NCBI RefSeq assembly: GCF_000279145.1
Contig: NC_018178.1
Span: 186,001 to 250,000, forward strand
Direction: 5' to 3'
DNA: 64,000 bases
Origin: Melioribacter roseus P3M-2
Lineage (GTDB): Bacteria; Bacteroidota; Ignavibacteria; Ignavibacteriales; Melioribacteraceae
Shown: piece by piece, positions 17,533-25,782 of the stretch
Numbering within the stretch: position 1 is the first letter of the stretch
Layout of the letters: each line of letters starts with the position of its first letter
Notes under the pieces: model-generated
What the model was told of the DNA's origin: nothing
The model's database searches: none
The model's input: only the letters and a program-made list of their open reading frames with translations
Made by a program: the position numbers and the translations under genes

Positions 17533-18687
17533 TTACGCCAATACGGCTGTAATTTTTTCGACTGCAGCGTCGAGGTCGGCGTAGTCGATCGTAAGAGGCG
17601 GCAGCAGCCTCAAAACAGTTGTGCCTGCGGGCAGAGTTACCACTCCTAGCGACAATAATTCGACAATATACGGTTGAACTTTTTCTTTCAATTCAATGCC
17701 GATCATCAAACCGATCTGCCGTATTTCTCTTACTTTGGATAGTTGACGAGCTTCGAGTTTTTCTCTGAAATATTTTCCTTTTGCGGCTGATTCTTCCCAT
17801 AATTTATATTCCACCATAAAGTCGATGGCTGCAATTCCCGCGGCGCATGCGAGGGGATTTCCGCCGAAAGTAGAACCGTGCTTGCCTCTTTCGATCTGAA
17901 TTTTGCCGGAACAGAGAAGCGCTCCCATTGGAAATCCGCCGGCAATTGATTTTGCAAGCGTCATCATATCGGCTTCAATTCCGTAATGTTCAATTGCGAA
18001 CATTTTTCCGGTTCTGCAAAATCCGGTTTGAATTTCGTCAATAATCAGCAAAATATTTTTTTCGTCGCAGAGTTCGCGCACTTTTTGAAAATATTCCCTG
18101 TCGCCTATATTAATTCCTCCTTCGCCCTGAACCACTTCGAGAATAATGCCGGCGGTATCGTCATCAACCGCTTCGGCCAATTTTTCAAAGTTATTGTAAG
18201 GCACAAAAGAGAATCCGGGCACCAGAGGTTCGAAGGCTTCCCGGTATTCCTTCTTAAACGTTGCGCTCAAAGCTCCCATTGTTCTGCCATGGAATCCTTT
18301 CATGGCGGCAATAAAGTTTTTCTTTTTGGTAGTAAAGCGGGCGAACTTGATTGCGGCTTCGACAGCCTCGGCGCCGGAATTAGTTAAAAAAGCCTTTTTA
18401 AGATTTTTTGGCGCAACCGAAAAAAGTTTTTCCAGGAACAGCGCCTTTTTATCGTTATAGAATGTGTTGGCGCATGTAATGAGAGTCCGAGCCTGCTCGG
18501 CTATTGCCTGCGCTACTTTTTCGTTGGAATGACCGATATTTGCAACGCTGATTCCGGAAGACAAATCGATATATTCGTTTCCTTTGTCGTCCCACAATCT
18601 GGAATTTTTTCCTTTGACAAATACCACGTCCCTCATCGGATAAACGTCGATTTCGTATTGTTGCTGTAAAGCTTTGAAGTCTTTCAT
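17533..18687 (-). CDS. acetylornithine/LysW-aminoadipate semialdehyde aminotransferase
   Basis: The 384-residue PLP enzyme belongs to class III aminotransferases of the ArgD/LysJ type. It shows LTNSGAEAVEAAIKFAR near 101-117 (the PLP phosphate loop), FHGRTMGALSAT near 133-144, IIDEIQTGFCRTG near 212-224 and the lysine of TLAKSIAGGFPMG near 243. In this operon it should transaminate the carrier-bound semialdehyde, giving the LysW-linked lysine or ornithine. It is the last gene, after lysZ by nine bases, and a terminator follows. Acetylornithine use is an alternative. Confidence 0.88.
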   Translation of the reverse strand: MKDFKALQQQYEIDVYPMRDVVFVKGKNSRLWDDKGNEYIDLSSGISVANIGHSNEKVAQAIAEQARTLITCANTFYNDKKALFLEKLFSVAPKNLKKAFLTNSGAEAVEAAIKFARFTTKKKNFIAAMKGFHGRTMGALSATFKKEYREAFEPLVPGFSFVPYNNFEKLAEAVDDDTAGIILEVVQGEGGINIGDREYFQKVRELCDEKNILLIIDEIQTGFCRTGKMFAIEHYGIEADMMTLAKSIAGGFPMGALLCSGKIQIERGKHGSTFGGNPLACAAGIAAIDFMVEYKLWEESAAKGKYFREKLEARQLSKVREIRQIGLMIGIELKEKVQPYIVELLSLGVVTLPAGTTVLRLLPPLTIDYADLDAAVEKITAVLA

Positions 18688-18696
18688 AATACACCT

Positions 18697-19488
18697 TTAT
18701 GAAATTGTTGTTCCTTTTCCGTTTAGCGCGTCGTCAACAGGATGCGCCGTTCTGCCGTCGGATATTATTACGGTAGTAGGCGAGCCTTCGAATAATTTTC
18801 TAAGCGCGAGTATCTTTCTTTTCATTCTGCCTTCAACTTTCTGTTCCATAGCTTCGAGTTCATTTCGGGAAATATTATTAACCAACGAATCCGGATCGTT
18901 TTTATCGAGCAAAAATCCGGGAGCTTCGATCAGCGAAATAATTTTATCGGCATTAAATTCTTTCTGAAGGAGAGCCAGTATATCGTCGTTTTCGGAATTA
19001 ACCGCAAAATTATTTTCGTCAATCAAAGGCACGGACAATACGGGAGTATAACCATTGTCGAGCAGAAGATCGAGTAGATGTTTATTGATCGATTTGGGTT
19101 TGCCCGAAAAGTCTCTGAGTAAAAGAGTTTTGCCGTTTTCCCGCACTCGAATGCCGCTGTTTCTTTTGGCTTCAACAACTTTTCCGTCCAGTCCGCTCAA
19201 GCCGACTGCATTTATTCCGTTCTGATGGCACAACTCGACAATTCTTTTATTTCTTAGTCCGGCATAAGTCATCATCATCAAATCGATTGTTTCTTCGGCG
19301 CTGAAAACCGAATCGTAACCGGAGACCGAAGTAACAACTCTTTTTTTGTATCCGATTTTTTCGCCAATTTGGTCGCGCAGCGCATTAGCTCCGTGCAGAA
19401 TAATAAATTTTTCGTCGAGCTTAGCAAGGTCTTCGATTATTCCTTTAATATTAATATCGGCTCCGCCGCCAATTTTAATTAAAAGCAT
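18697..19488 (-). CDS. lysZ: [LysW]-aminoadipate/glutamate kinase
   Basis: The 263-residue amino-acid kinase phosphorylates the distal carboxyl of the amino acid carried on LysW. The start, MLLIKIGGGADIN, and the FIILHGANALRDQIG segment match the LysZ/ArgB kinase fold. The gene overlaps the end of the glutamine amidotransferase gene by ten bases and precedes the aminotransferase by nine. An N-acetylglutamate kinase is the alternative, but the whole pathway set including lysW favours LysZ. Confidence 0.88.
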   Translation of the reverse strand: MLLIKIGGGADINIKGIIEDLAKLDEKFIILHGANALRDQIGEKIGYKKRVVTSVSGYDSVFSAEETIDLMMMTYAGLRNKRIVELCHQNGINAVGLSGLDGKVVEAKRNSGIRVRENGKTLLLRDFSGKPKSINKHLLDLLLDNGYTPVLSVPLIDENNFAVNSENDDILALLQKEFNADKIISLIEAPGFLLDKNDPDSLVNNISRNELEAMEQKVEGRMKRKILALRKLFEGSPTTVIISDGRTAHPVDDALNGKGTTIS

Positions 19489-20123
19489 TTGAACTCCGTT
19501 ATTGATTCGTTTTCAATTTTTTGCCAGCCGGATTCATCCGGAAAAGGGTCGGATGAAACGAGAACGATATTATCTTCAACCTTTTTGTGCATTGTAAAAT
19601 AATCGGGATCTTCGCTGAACTTGGAATAGACATACGCGTAGTTTCTGTCCGCAACGATAATATTCATTGCTCTTACATAAGCGCTTTTCTTCTCGATAAT
19701 CGACGCGCCTTTTAAGATAGCTTCTTTAATTGACCCTTTGTCGAATCTTTTGACGTAATTAAAAATTTTTTCGGCGCCAATTCTGCCTTCTTCTTTAATT
19801 CGGACGCCTCTCAATTCGCCGTTAAAAATAAAAACATATTTATCGTCGTAGAAAGGCATATTGTTTTCCACAACAATACCTTCGTCCCTGAAAGCGCTGC
19901 GGGCATGGGCAACTATTCTGTTTGTATAGCCGAATTGCGAGAGGTCGTCTTCCCAAATCGGTTTAATATTCTTATAAATTCTGCGTTCGCCATCGATCCA
20001 GTACGCCATACCCCATCCGTGCCCCTGATATTCCTTACTGTTTTTTGAAATAAGAGCAAATTTCTCGAGGTATTCTCCGGCATTAATTTTTTCTTTCGAA
20101 TTAAGATAGAATAAACGGCACAT
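19479..20123 (-). CDS. class II glutamine amidotransferase-like protein (YafJ/EgtC type)
   Basis: The 214-residue protein starts MCRLFYLNS, placing Cys2 as the Ntn-hydrolase nucleophile. GHGWGMAYW near 35-43, VAHARSAF near 72-79 and FNGELRG near 99-105 match the glutaminase fold. The ATG at 20123 is preferred to an in-frame TTG six bases earlier because only it exposes Cys2. No synthetase domain is attached, so the ammonia acceptor is unknown. It sits in the LysW operon between lysY and lysZ and overlaps lysZ, which suggests a linked but undefined role. Confidence 0.82.
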   Translation of the reverse strand: MCRLFYLNSKEKINAGEYLEKFALISKNSKEYQGHGWGMAYWIDGERRIYKNIKPIWEDDLSQFGYTNRIVAHARSAFRDEGIVVENNMPFYDDKYVFIFNGELRGVRIKEEGRIGAEKIFNYVKRFDKGSIKEAILKGASIIEKKSAYVRAMNIIVADRNYAYVYSKFSEDPDYFTMHKKVEDNIVLVSSDPFPDESGWQKIENESITEFKCF

Positions 20124-20134
20124 TGTCAATCCGG

Positions 20135-21181
20135 TTAAATTGGATGAAGACCCGGGAATTCGAGTCCGGTTTTTTCGTCGAAACCGTTCATGATATTGAA
20201 AGCCTGCAGAGCTTGTCCGGCGGCGCCTTTCATCAAATTATCGATTGCGCTAATTACGACCAGTCTGTTCGACAATTCGTCTTTTTTAAAGCCGATATCG
20301 CAATAATTCGTACCCGCCAATAATTTCGGTTCTGGAAATCTGTAAATGCCTTCGTTTTCCTTTACTATTCTGATAAAAGGTTCGTCTGAATAATATTTAC
20401 GATAAATTTTCCATATGTCTTTTTCTTCAAGATTTTCTTTCAGGAAGAGATGGCAAGTGGCAAGCAAACCTCTTACAAGGTCTATTGCCGTTGCGGAAAA
20501 ATGGACGGTAATATTTTTCCCGAAACTCAATTCCTGAATTATCTCAGCAGTGTGTCGATGCCGCGTCGGCATATAAGAACGCACGACATTGCTGCGTTCG
20601 GGATGATGGGAACCTTCGTTGGCTTTATTGCCGCCTTCGCTCGAACCGACTTTCACTTCGATAACGGTTCGGTCTTCTTCAACCAAACCTTCTTTATAAA
20701 GCGGATACAAACCGAGAATCGACGCAGTGGCATTGCAACCCGCGCTCGATATATAATTTGCCTTTTTCATTTCTTCCCGATGAAGCTCGGGGATTCCGTA
20801 AACAAATTTATCTAACAGATCGGGACGAGCATGGTCGTGTCCGTACCACTTTTTATATTCCGCACCGTCTTTCAATCTGAAATCCGCGCTCAAATCGATT
20901 ATTTTCGGAGCGAGTTTCATGAAGTCGTCAATTTTATTCTGCGAACTTTTATGAGGCAGGCAAAGGAATAAAACGTCGCACTCCTCGAGCTCGCTGACTG
21001 AGCTGAATTTTAACTGCGTCGCCTTGCGCAAATTCGGATGGACTTTATATACAAATTTTCCGGTATACGATTCCGAAGTAACCTGTTTAACTTCCGCATT
21101 CGGATGAAACAGCAATAGTCTCAGCAATTCGCCGCCAGTATACCCGGAAGCTCCGACAATAGAAACTTTCAATTTTTCCAT
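20135..21181 (-). CDS. lysY: [LysW]-aminoadipate/glutamate semialdehyde dehydrogenase
   Basis: The 348-residue protein reduces the carrier-bound acyl phosphate to the semialdehyde using NADPH. It has the Rossmann start IVGASGYTGGELLRLL (residues 8-23) and the catalytic Cys in SAGCNATAS near 146-154. The GCNAT form around the Cys is the LysY pattern; classical ArgC proteins usually have PGCYPT there. It overlaps the lysX stop by one base, so the two are coupled. Confidence 0.88.
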   Translation of the reverse strand: MEKLKVSIVGASGYTGGELLRLLLFHPNAEVKQVTSESYTGKFVYKVHPNLRKATQLKFSSVSELEECDVLFLCLPHKSSQNKIDDFMKLAPKIIDLSADFRLKDGAEYKKWYGHDHARPDLLDKFVYGIPELHREEMKKANYISSAGCNATASILGLYPLYKEGLVEEDRTVIEVKVGSSEGGNKANEGSHHPERSNVVRSYMPTRHRHTAEIIQELSFGKNITVHFSATAIDLVRGLLATCHLFLKENLEEKDIWKIYRKYYSDEPFIRIVKENEGIYRFPEPKLLAGTNYCDIGFKKDELSNRLVVISAIDNLMKGAAGQALQAFNIMNGFDEKTGLEFPGLHPI

Positions 21182-22026
21182 TATTTTCCTCCGGCGACTT
21201 TTAATACATATTCGACCATTTTGGCTGGAATATTAACGCCCGTCGTATCGATGCTGTTTTTGTACTCCATTGTATAATTCACTTCATTTACCATGTATCC
21301 GTCATCGGTTTCGAAGATGTCGATAGCTACAATTCCGCCGCCTACGGCTTTAGCGGCGTTTAAGGAAATTTCTGCAATTTCATCTGTTACAGGGCAGTTG
21401 GTTGCTTTACCGCCGCGCGCCGTATTTGTAATCCAGTGAGGCGATGTTCTGTAAATTGCCGCGATGCATTCGTCGCCAACCACAAAGCTGCGAATGTCCC
21501 TTCCCTTTTTTTCGACATATTTTTGAATATAGAAAATCGAATGATGATAAGAGCCCAAAATTGTTTTGTGTTCCAGAATAGCTTCGGCGGCATCCCTGTC
21601 GTTAACTTTTGAAAGCAATCTTCCCCAGGATCCGACGGCGGGTTTGAGAACCACCGGATATCCCATTTCTTCAATCGCTTCCAAAGCCGATTCTTCGGTA
21701 AATGCGATTCTGACTTCGGGTTGGGGAACGTTGTTTTCAGCCAGAGCCACCGACGTCAAAAGTTTATCGCCGCAAATAGTAGCCGTTTTATAAGAATTCA
21801 CGCATTTTACGCCCGCAGCTTCGAACAGTCGTAAACCGTGCAACGCTCTCGAGTGGTTTATACATCTTTCTACAATTACATCCACATCGAATTTGTCTTT
21901 ACCGACATTAAATTTGACCTTTCTGTCGTCTATCATAACAAGTTCGACGCCTTTAACCTTATTAAATTCGTCGATTAAATATTTTTCATCTTTTCTTAAT
22001 AATGAATGAAGTAAACCAACTTTCAT
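21181..22026 (-). CDS. lysX: ATP-grasp ligase attaching an amino acid to LysW
   Basis: The 281-residue ATP-grasp enzyme (RimK/LysX family) links the amino group of alpha-aminoadipate or glutamate to the terminal glutamate of LysW. Visible features are the [17 protein letters not shown] segment near 87-103, the nucleotide-binding [13 protein letters not shown] near 122-134, FYIQKYVE near 158-165 and the metal/substrate motif [11 protein letters not shown] near 251-261. The last motif resembles what I recall for Thermus LysX, but aminoadipate against glutamate specificity needs an alignment. It lies 48 bases after the homocitrate-synthase-like gene. Confidence 0.88.
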   Translation of the reverse strand: MKVGLLHSLLRKDEKYLIDEFNKVKGVELVMIDDRKVKFNVGKDKFDVDVIVERCINHSRALHGLRLFEAAGVKCVNSYKTATICGDKLLTSVALAENNVPQPEVRIAFTEESALEAIEEMGYPVVLKPAVGSWGRLLSKVNDRDAAEAILEHKTILGSYHHSIFYIQKYVEKKGRDIRSFVVGDECIAAIYRTSPHWITNTARGGKATNCPVTDEIAEISLNAAKAVGGGIVAIDIFETDDGYMVNEVNYTMEYKNSIDTTGVNIPAKMVEYVLKVAGGK

Positions 22027-22074
22027 TTTAATAATCTCCTCTTATTGTAATTTATTTAGAAGAGCTATAAAACA

Positions 22075-23235
22075 TCAAATATGTTTATAGGTTTGGTGAT
22101 GTTTTACAGCGTCGACGATATGTTTAAGTTCGGAAAGGTCAATTGTTCTGCCGCGTTGTCCGACGGCTTTAACTTCTTTTAGAATATCGTTCTGCATTTC
22201 TTCGTCAATCTCATTTTCGCCGATGAGACCGAGAGCGTATCTGAGAGATGCGATGCCCGACATATGGTCGAGAGCAAATTCACGCTGACGTCCCAGCAAT
22301 TCTGGAGTCAGACTTTCGTAGTGCATCGGATTAATGGAAGCTGCGTGAGTGTGAACGCCGGCGCAATGCGTAAAAGCATTTTTGCCCGTCATCGGGAAAT
22401 TATGGGGAATCGGAACTCCCGAATGCTTGCTGACGAGGTCGTACAATTCCGGTAATTTTTTCAAATTCCATCTGTTTTCTCCGAAATCAACCGTCAGAAC
22501 GACCAAAAGTTGAGCGAGATCCGTAATCCCGGCGCGTTCGCCTAAGCCGAGAGTAGTCGCGTCGATTATATCGGCGCCCGCTCTGTAAGCGTCGAGCGAA
22601 TTTGCCAATGCAAGACCTCTGTCGTTGTGGCAATGGACAGCCACTTTGGGATTCAAATTCCTTTTTGCGAATTCATCCTTCAGACGCGATATATAATCGT
22701 ACATACTTCTTTTAGTGCCCGGAACCATATAGCCTGTAGTATCGGCAACGCTTATAATGTCCGCGCCCGCTTCTACCGCCGCAACAGCCGCAGTCACAAC
22801 GTTTTCGAATTGAGAACGCACGGTATCTTCCGGAGTATAACGCACCAGCAAATCCGGTTTTTGGGATTTGGCGTATTTAATAACATCTGTAATTTGATTT
22901 ATGGCCGTATTGAGGTCTTTCTTAAATACGTTATTAAGACGTTCGTCCGAAACGCAATAAAAAATGCCGATAAAATTAACGCCGCACTCGAGCGCCAGAT
23001 CGACGTCGGCTTTTAACGATCTGGAATGCGCGCCCACAATCGCTTTGTAATCTTTTTGAGCAATCGATTTAACGGCGGCGTGTATTTCGGGAGTGACCAT
23101 CGGGTGCCCCGCTTCGATTATATCGACGCCAACTTCGTCGAGCATATTTGCTATTGCAAGTTTAATGTGTTTATCGAAATAAACACCCGGCGTTTGCTCG
23201 CCCTCTCTTAATGTGGAATCGAGAACCCAGACCAA
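22075..23235 (-). CDS. homocitrate synthase-like enzyme
   Basis: The 386-residue TIM-barrel enzyme joins acetyl-CoA to a 2-oxoacid. It starts MVWVLDSTLREGEQTPGV, with the DSTLREGEQ catalytic/metal motif, and has the metal-binding HCHNDRGLA near 206-214 and the C-terminal AGVHTHAASINPMHYE segment. In a lysW operon, homocitrate synthase (2-oxoglutarate as acceptor) is the natural assignment; isopropylmalate or citramalate synthase are alternatives. The start is TTG at 23235, directly after and in frame with the lysW stop codon, with GGTGA in the end of lysW as ribosome site. Confidence 0.82.
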   Translation of the reverse strand: MVWVLDSTLREGEQTPGVYFDKHIKLAIANMLDEVGVDIIEAGHPMVTPEIHAAVKSIAQKDYKAIVGAHSRSLKADVDLALECGVNFIGIFYCVSDERLNNVFKKDLNTAINQITDVIKYAKSQKPDLLVRYTPEDTVRSQFENVVTAAVAAVEAGADIISVADTTGYMVPGTKRSMYDYISRLKDEFAKRNLNPKVAVHCHNDRGLALANSLDAYRAGADIIDATTLGLGERAGITDLAQLLVVLTVDFGENRWNLKKLPELYDLVSKHSGVPIPHNFPMTGKNAFTHCAGVHTHAASINPMHYESLTPELLGRQREFALDHMSGIASLRYALGLIGENEIDEEMQNDILKEVKAVGQRGRTIDLSELKHIVDAVKHHQTYKHI

Positions 23236-23403
23236 TTATTCACCCCAGTCTTCTTCTTCTTGAGGGGCTTCGTTTAATTTGGGCGGATCTAACGAAACCA
23301 CTTCGAGTTCGGTTCCGCAATCGGGGCATTCGAGCAATTCGCCCACAACCGTTCCTTCGGCTAATTCTATTTCTGCGCCGCAGACCGGGCATTCTGCTTT
23401 CAT
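23236..23403 (-). CDS. lysW: amino-group carrier protein LysW
   Basis: This 55-residue acidic protein carries biosynthetic intermediates on its C-terminal glutamate and protects their amino group. It begins MKAECPVCGAEIEL, has two CxxC pairs (C5/C8 and C26/C29) that should bind zinc, and ends EEEDWGE, the hallmark EDWGE tail of LysW. It is the first gene of the operon, with GAGG a few bases before the ATG. A different frame through the same DNA is open but meaningless. Confidence 0.96.
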   Translation of the reverse strand: MKAECPVCGAEIELAEGTVVGELLECPDCGTELEVVSLDPPKLNEAPQEEEDWGE

Positions 23404-23436
23404 AAAACAACCTCATTAATTTGGGAAAAATTAATT

Positions 23437-23458
23437 GCAAAAATAAAAAAATTTTTGC
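23437..23458 (-). promoter_or_regulatory. hairpin in the lysW leader
   Basis: The inverted repeat GCAAAAAT/ATTTTTGC, with a six-base T-loop on the minus strand, lies about 35 bases before the lysW start. It is AT-rich and weak but could affect the leader. Confidence 0.35.
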
Positions 23459-23465
23459 GCCTTTA

Positions 23466-23505
23466 CAAAAATATAAAAATTATTTTTATGCACAATTATG
23501 CATAA
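23466..23505 (-). promoter_or_regulatory. lysW promoter with overlapping ARG-box-like operator
   Basis: On the minus strand a TTG (23493-23495), a 19-base spacer and TATTTTTG (23466-23473) match the Bacteroidota promoter pattern TTTG-N19-TAnnTTTG apart from the first base. A perfect inverted repeat TTATGCA-N6-TGCATAA (23486-23505) covers the upstream box. It matches the E. coli ARG-box consensus at about 15 of 18 positions. Repression of the operon by an ArgR-like protein is inferred. Confidence 0.5.
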
Positions 23506-23542
23506 TTATAAATTTTTTTAATTAGCGCGAAATTTGCATTTT

Positions 23543-24748
23543 TCAGATTGCGCCCGGATCGAGCGCATTAAGATATGCGATTTTCAAAGAATCGAATTTC
23601 GCCCGGTTTTCTTCCGATATGCCTTTCGACGGCGGAATTTTTTCCCGGAAAGGATCCACCTGCCGTCCGTTTTTCCAGAACCTGAAACATACATGCGGGC
23701 CGGTAGCTAATCCGGTTTTGCCTACGTATCCGATAACCTGCCCTTGTTTAACATAAACTCCTTTACGGATTCCTTTTGCAAAACGCGACATATGCAAATA
23801 TTGAGTGGTATACACCGAATTGTGTTTTATTTTCACGTAGTTCCCGTTTCCTCTGGTATATCCTGCGGCAATTACAACGCCGTCCCCGACGCTCATTATC
23901 GGAGTGCCGATAGGAGCCGCATAATCAGTCCCCAGATGCGCTTTGACCCGTCCCAGTATCGGATGAAGTCTGCGAGACGAATATCTAGACGATATCCTGC
24001 TAAACTTTAAAGGCGCTTTAAGAAATGCCTTCCTTAAACTATTGCCTTCTTCATCGTAATAACCGGCTTCTTTTTCGCCTTCAAAATAAAACGCGTTGAA
24101 TTCGGTTCCCCGGTGGAAAAACCGAGCTGCCAGAATCTTCCCCGTTCCTACATATTGACTGTCCACATAAATGGTTTCATAATAAACCTTAAAGCTGTCG
24201 CTCGGCTGAATTCTGAAGAAATCGATTTGCCAGGCATAAATATCGGACAGTTTAATTGCCAAATCCACGCTTAGATTTTTTTTGTCGAGCGTTTCGTAAA
24301 GAGAATTGACAATTCTGCTCTCCGCAACTTTCAATTCAACATATTTTTCCTTTTCTCCTTTTGTAACCTTAATCGAATCGCCAAACTCAAAGACAACGTA
24401 GTTTATCATATCCTCGTCGTAAACAAAATATTTAGGCGTATTGAGCGAATCTTTATTTAAATAAATATTGTATGTATTGCCGACTTTAATGCTTCTTAAA
24501 CTAAAAATACCGCGGGAGGCTTCTCTCATTTTATGAATCAACGAATAGTCCGCATACGGAGCCAATAGATCTGTAACGGTTTGACCCGCTTTTACTTTTC
24601 CCGAAACCACCTCGAAAGTATCGGCTACAATACCGTATGAATTTTTTTTGTGTTTAACATTTTGTGTTTTTTTAGTTTTTTGAGAACAGGCTGAAAATAT
24701 AATACCTGCGCACAAGAGCGCAATGAGAATTCGGGTTGTTTTCAACAT
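23543..24748 (-). CDS. M23-family murein endopeptidase-like lipoprotein
   Basis: The 401-residue protein has a lipoprotein signal ending GIIFSAC, with the lipidated Cys at 21. A middle region with an OapA/LysM-like fold is followed by a C-terminal LytM (M23) domain. Of the zinc ligands, the H-x3-D pair is present in AHLGTDYAAP. The usual HxH reads HVC (GPHVCFRFW near 361), so the third ligand is Cys or the enzyme is altered. It probably cuts or regulates peptidoglycan cutting on the cell surface. It follows moxR on the same strand. Confidence 0.85.
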   Translation of the reverse strand: MLKTTRILIALLCAGIIFSACSQKTKKTQNVKHKKNSYGIVADTFEVVSGKVKAGQTVTDLLAPYADYSLIHKMREASRGIFSLRSIKVGNTYNIYLNKDSLNTPKYFVYDEDMINYVVFEFGDSIKVTKGEKEKYVELKVAESRIVNSLYETLDKKNLSVDLAIKLSDIYAWQIDFFRIQPSDSFKVYYETIYVDSQYVGTGKILAARFFHRGTEFNAFYFEGEKEAGYYDEEGNSLRKAFLKAPLKFSRISSRYSSRRLHPILGRVKAHLGTDYAAPIGTPIMSVGDGVVIAAGYTRGNGNYVKIKHNSVYTTQYLHMSRFAKGIRKGVYVKQGQVIGYVGKTGLATGPHVCFRFWKNGRQVDPFREKIPPSKGISEENRAKFDSLKIAYLNALDPGAI

Positions 24749-24774
24749 AAAATCCGTTCAATGTTTGATGATAA

Positions 24775-25770
24775 CTAAAATTGACTTTTCAGTTTTGTAA
24801 TAATATCGAGCGTTGAAATACCTTCCGCTTCGGCTGAAAAATTGGGAACGATACGATGTCTCAACACAGGGAAAAGAAAACTTTTAACATCGTCGATGTT
24901 CGGAGTAAATCTGCCGTCGACGACAGATTTTGTTTTTGCAGCCAGAATAAGATATTGCGAAGCTCTGGGACCGGCGCCCCAATTTACCCACTTATTAATA
25001 AACTCAGGTTTACCGTCGCCAGGTCTGGTCGCATTGACAAATTTAACCGTGTATTCTATCACGTTGTCTGCAACTGGAACGCGCTTAATCAAATTCTGGA
25101 ATTCGATTATTTCTTCCGATGTAATAACTCTCTTCAGCTCGGGCAAGTAATCGCTTGTAGTTTGTTTAATAATTTCAATTTCTTCATAAATCGCGGGATA
25201 ATCGAGCCAGAGACTGAACATAAAACGATCGAGCTGAGCTTCCGGCAGCGGATATGTGCCTTCCTGTTCGATCGGATTTTGCGTTGCCAGGACAAAAAAC
25301 GGCTCTTCGAGTGTGTACGTTGTGCCTGCGGCTGTTACTCTATGCTCCTGCATCGCTTCGAGCAGAGCCGATTGAGTTTTAGGAGGCGTTCTGTTTATTT
25401 CGTCCGCCAAAACAATATTCGCGAAAATGGGTCCCTTGATAAACTTGAAATTTCTTTTTTTTGTTGACAAATCTTCTTCGATAATTTCCGTGCCCGTAAT
25501 GTCTCCCGGCATTAAATCGGGCGTAAACTGGATACGACTGAATTTCAAGTCCATTACCTCAGCGAGCGTTTTGATCAATAAGGTTTTTGCAAGACCGGGA
25601 ACGCCGATAAGCAAACAATGTCCCCGCGAAAGCAGCGATACCAATAAGTTATCTACTATATCGGTTTGCCCAATAATAACTTTCGATATTTCGTTCCTTA
25701 CATTATTAATTTTTTCGCTTAACTTTTCCGCGAGTTCTAGGTCAAATGAGTTGTATTCTTTGTTTTTCAA
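24775..25770 (-). CDS. MoxR-family AAA+ ATPase
   Basis: The 331-residue protein is a MoxR AAA+ chaperone-like ATPase. The P-loop is GVPGLAKTLLIKT near 57-69, Walker B ADEIN near 126-130 and the sensor region ATQNPIEQEGTYPLPEAQ near 169-186. MoxR proteins usually work with a DUF58 and VWA protein, but none is encoded here; the gene lies between surA-like and M23 genes. It may remodel an envelope or metalloprotein complex; the partner is unknown. Confidence 0.9.
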   Translation of the reverse strand: MKNKEYNSFDLELAEKLSEKINNVRNEISKVIIGQTDIVDNLLVSLLSRGHCLLIGVPGLAKTLLIKTLAEVMDLKFSRIQFTPDLMPGDITGTEIIEEDLSTKKRNFKFIKGPIFANIVLADEINRTPPKTQSALLEAMQEHRVTAAGTTYTLEEPFFVLATQNPIEQEGTYPLPEAQLDRFMFSLWLDYPAIYEEIEIIKQTTSDYLPELKRVITSEEIIEFQNLIKRVPVADNVIEYTVKFVNATRPGDGKPEFINKWVNWGAGPRASQYLILAAKTKSVVDGRFTPNIDDVKSFLFPVLRHRIVPNFSAEAEGISTLDIITKLKSQF

Positions 25771-25782
25771 TTTTCTCCCTTG

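Noticed and set aside
23240-23440. 66-residue Arg-rich minus-strand frame
   Set aside because: It is a shadow of lysW in another frame; lysW has the zinc motifs, EDWGE tail and operon place.
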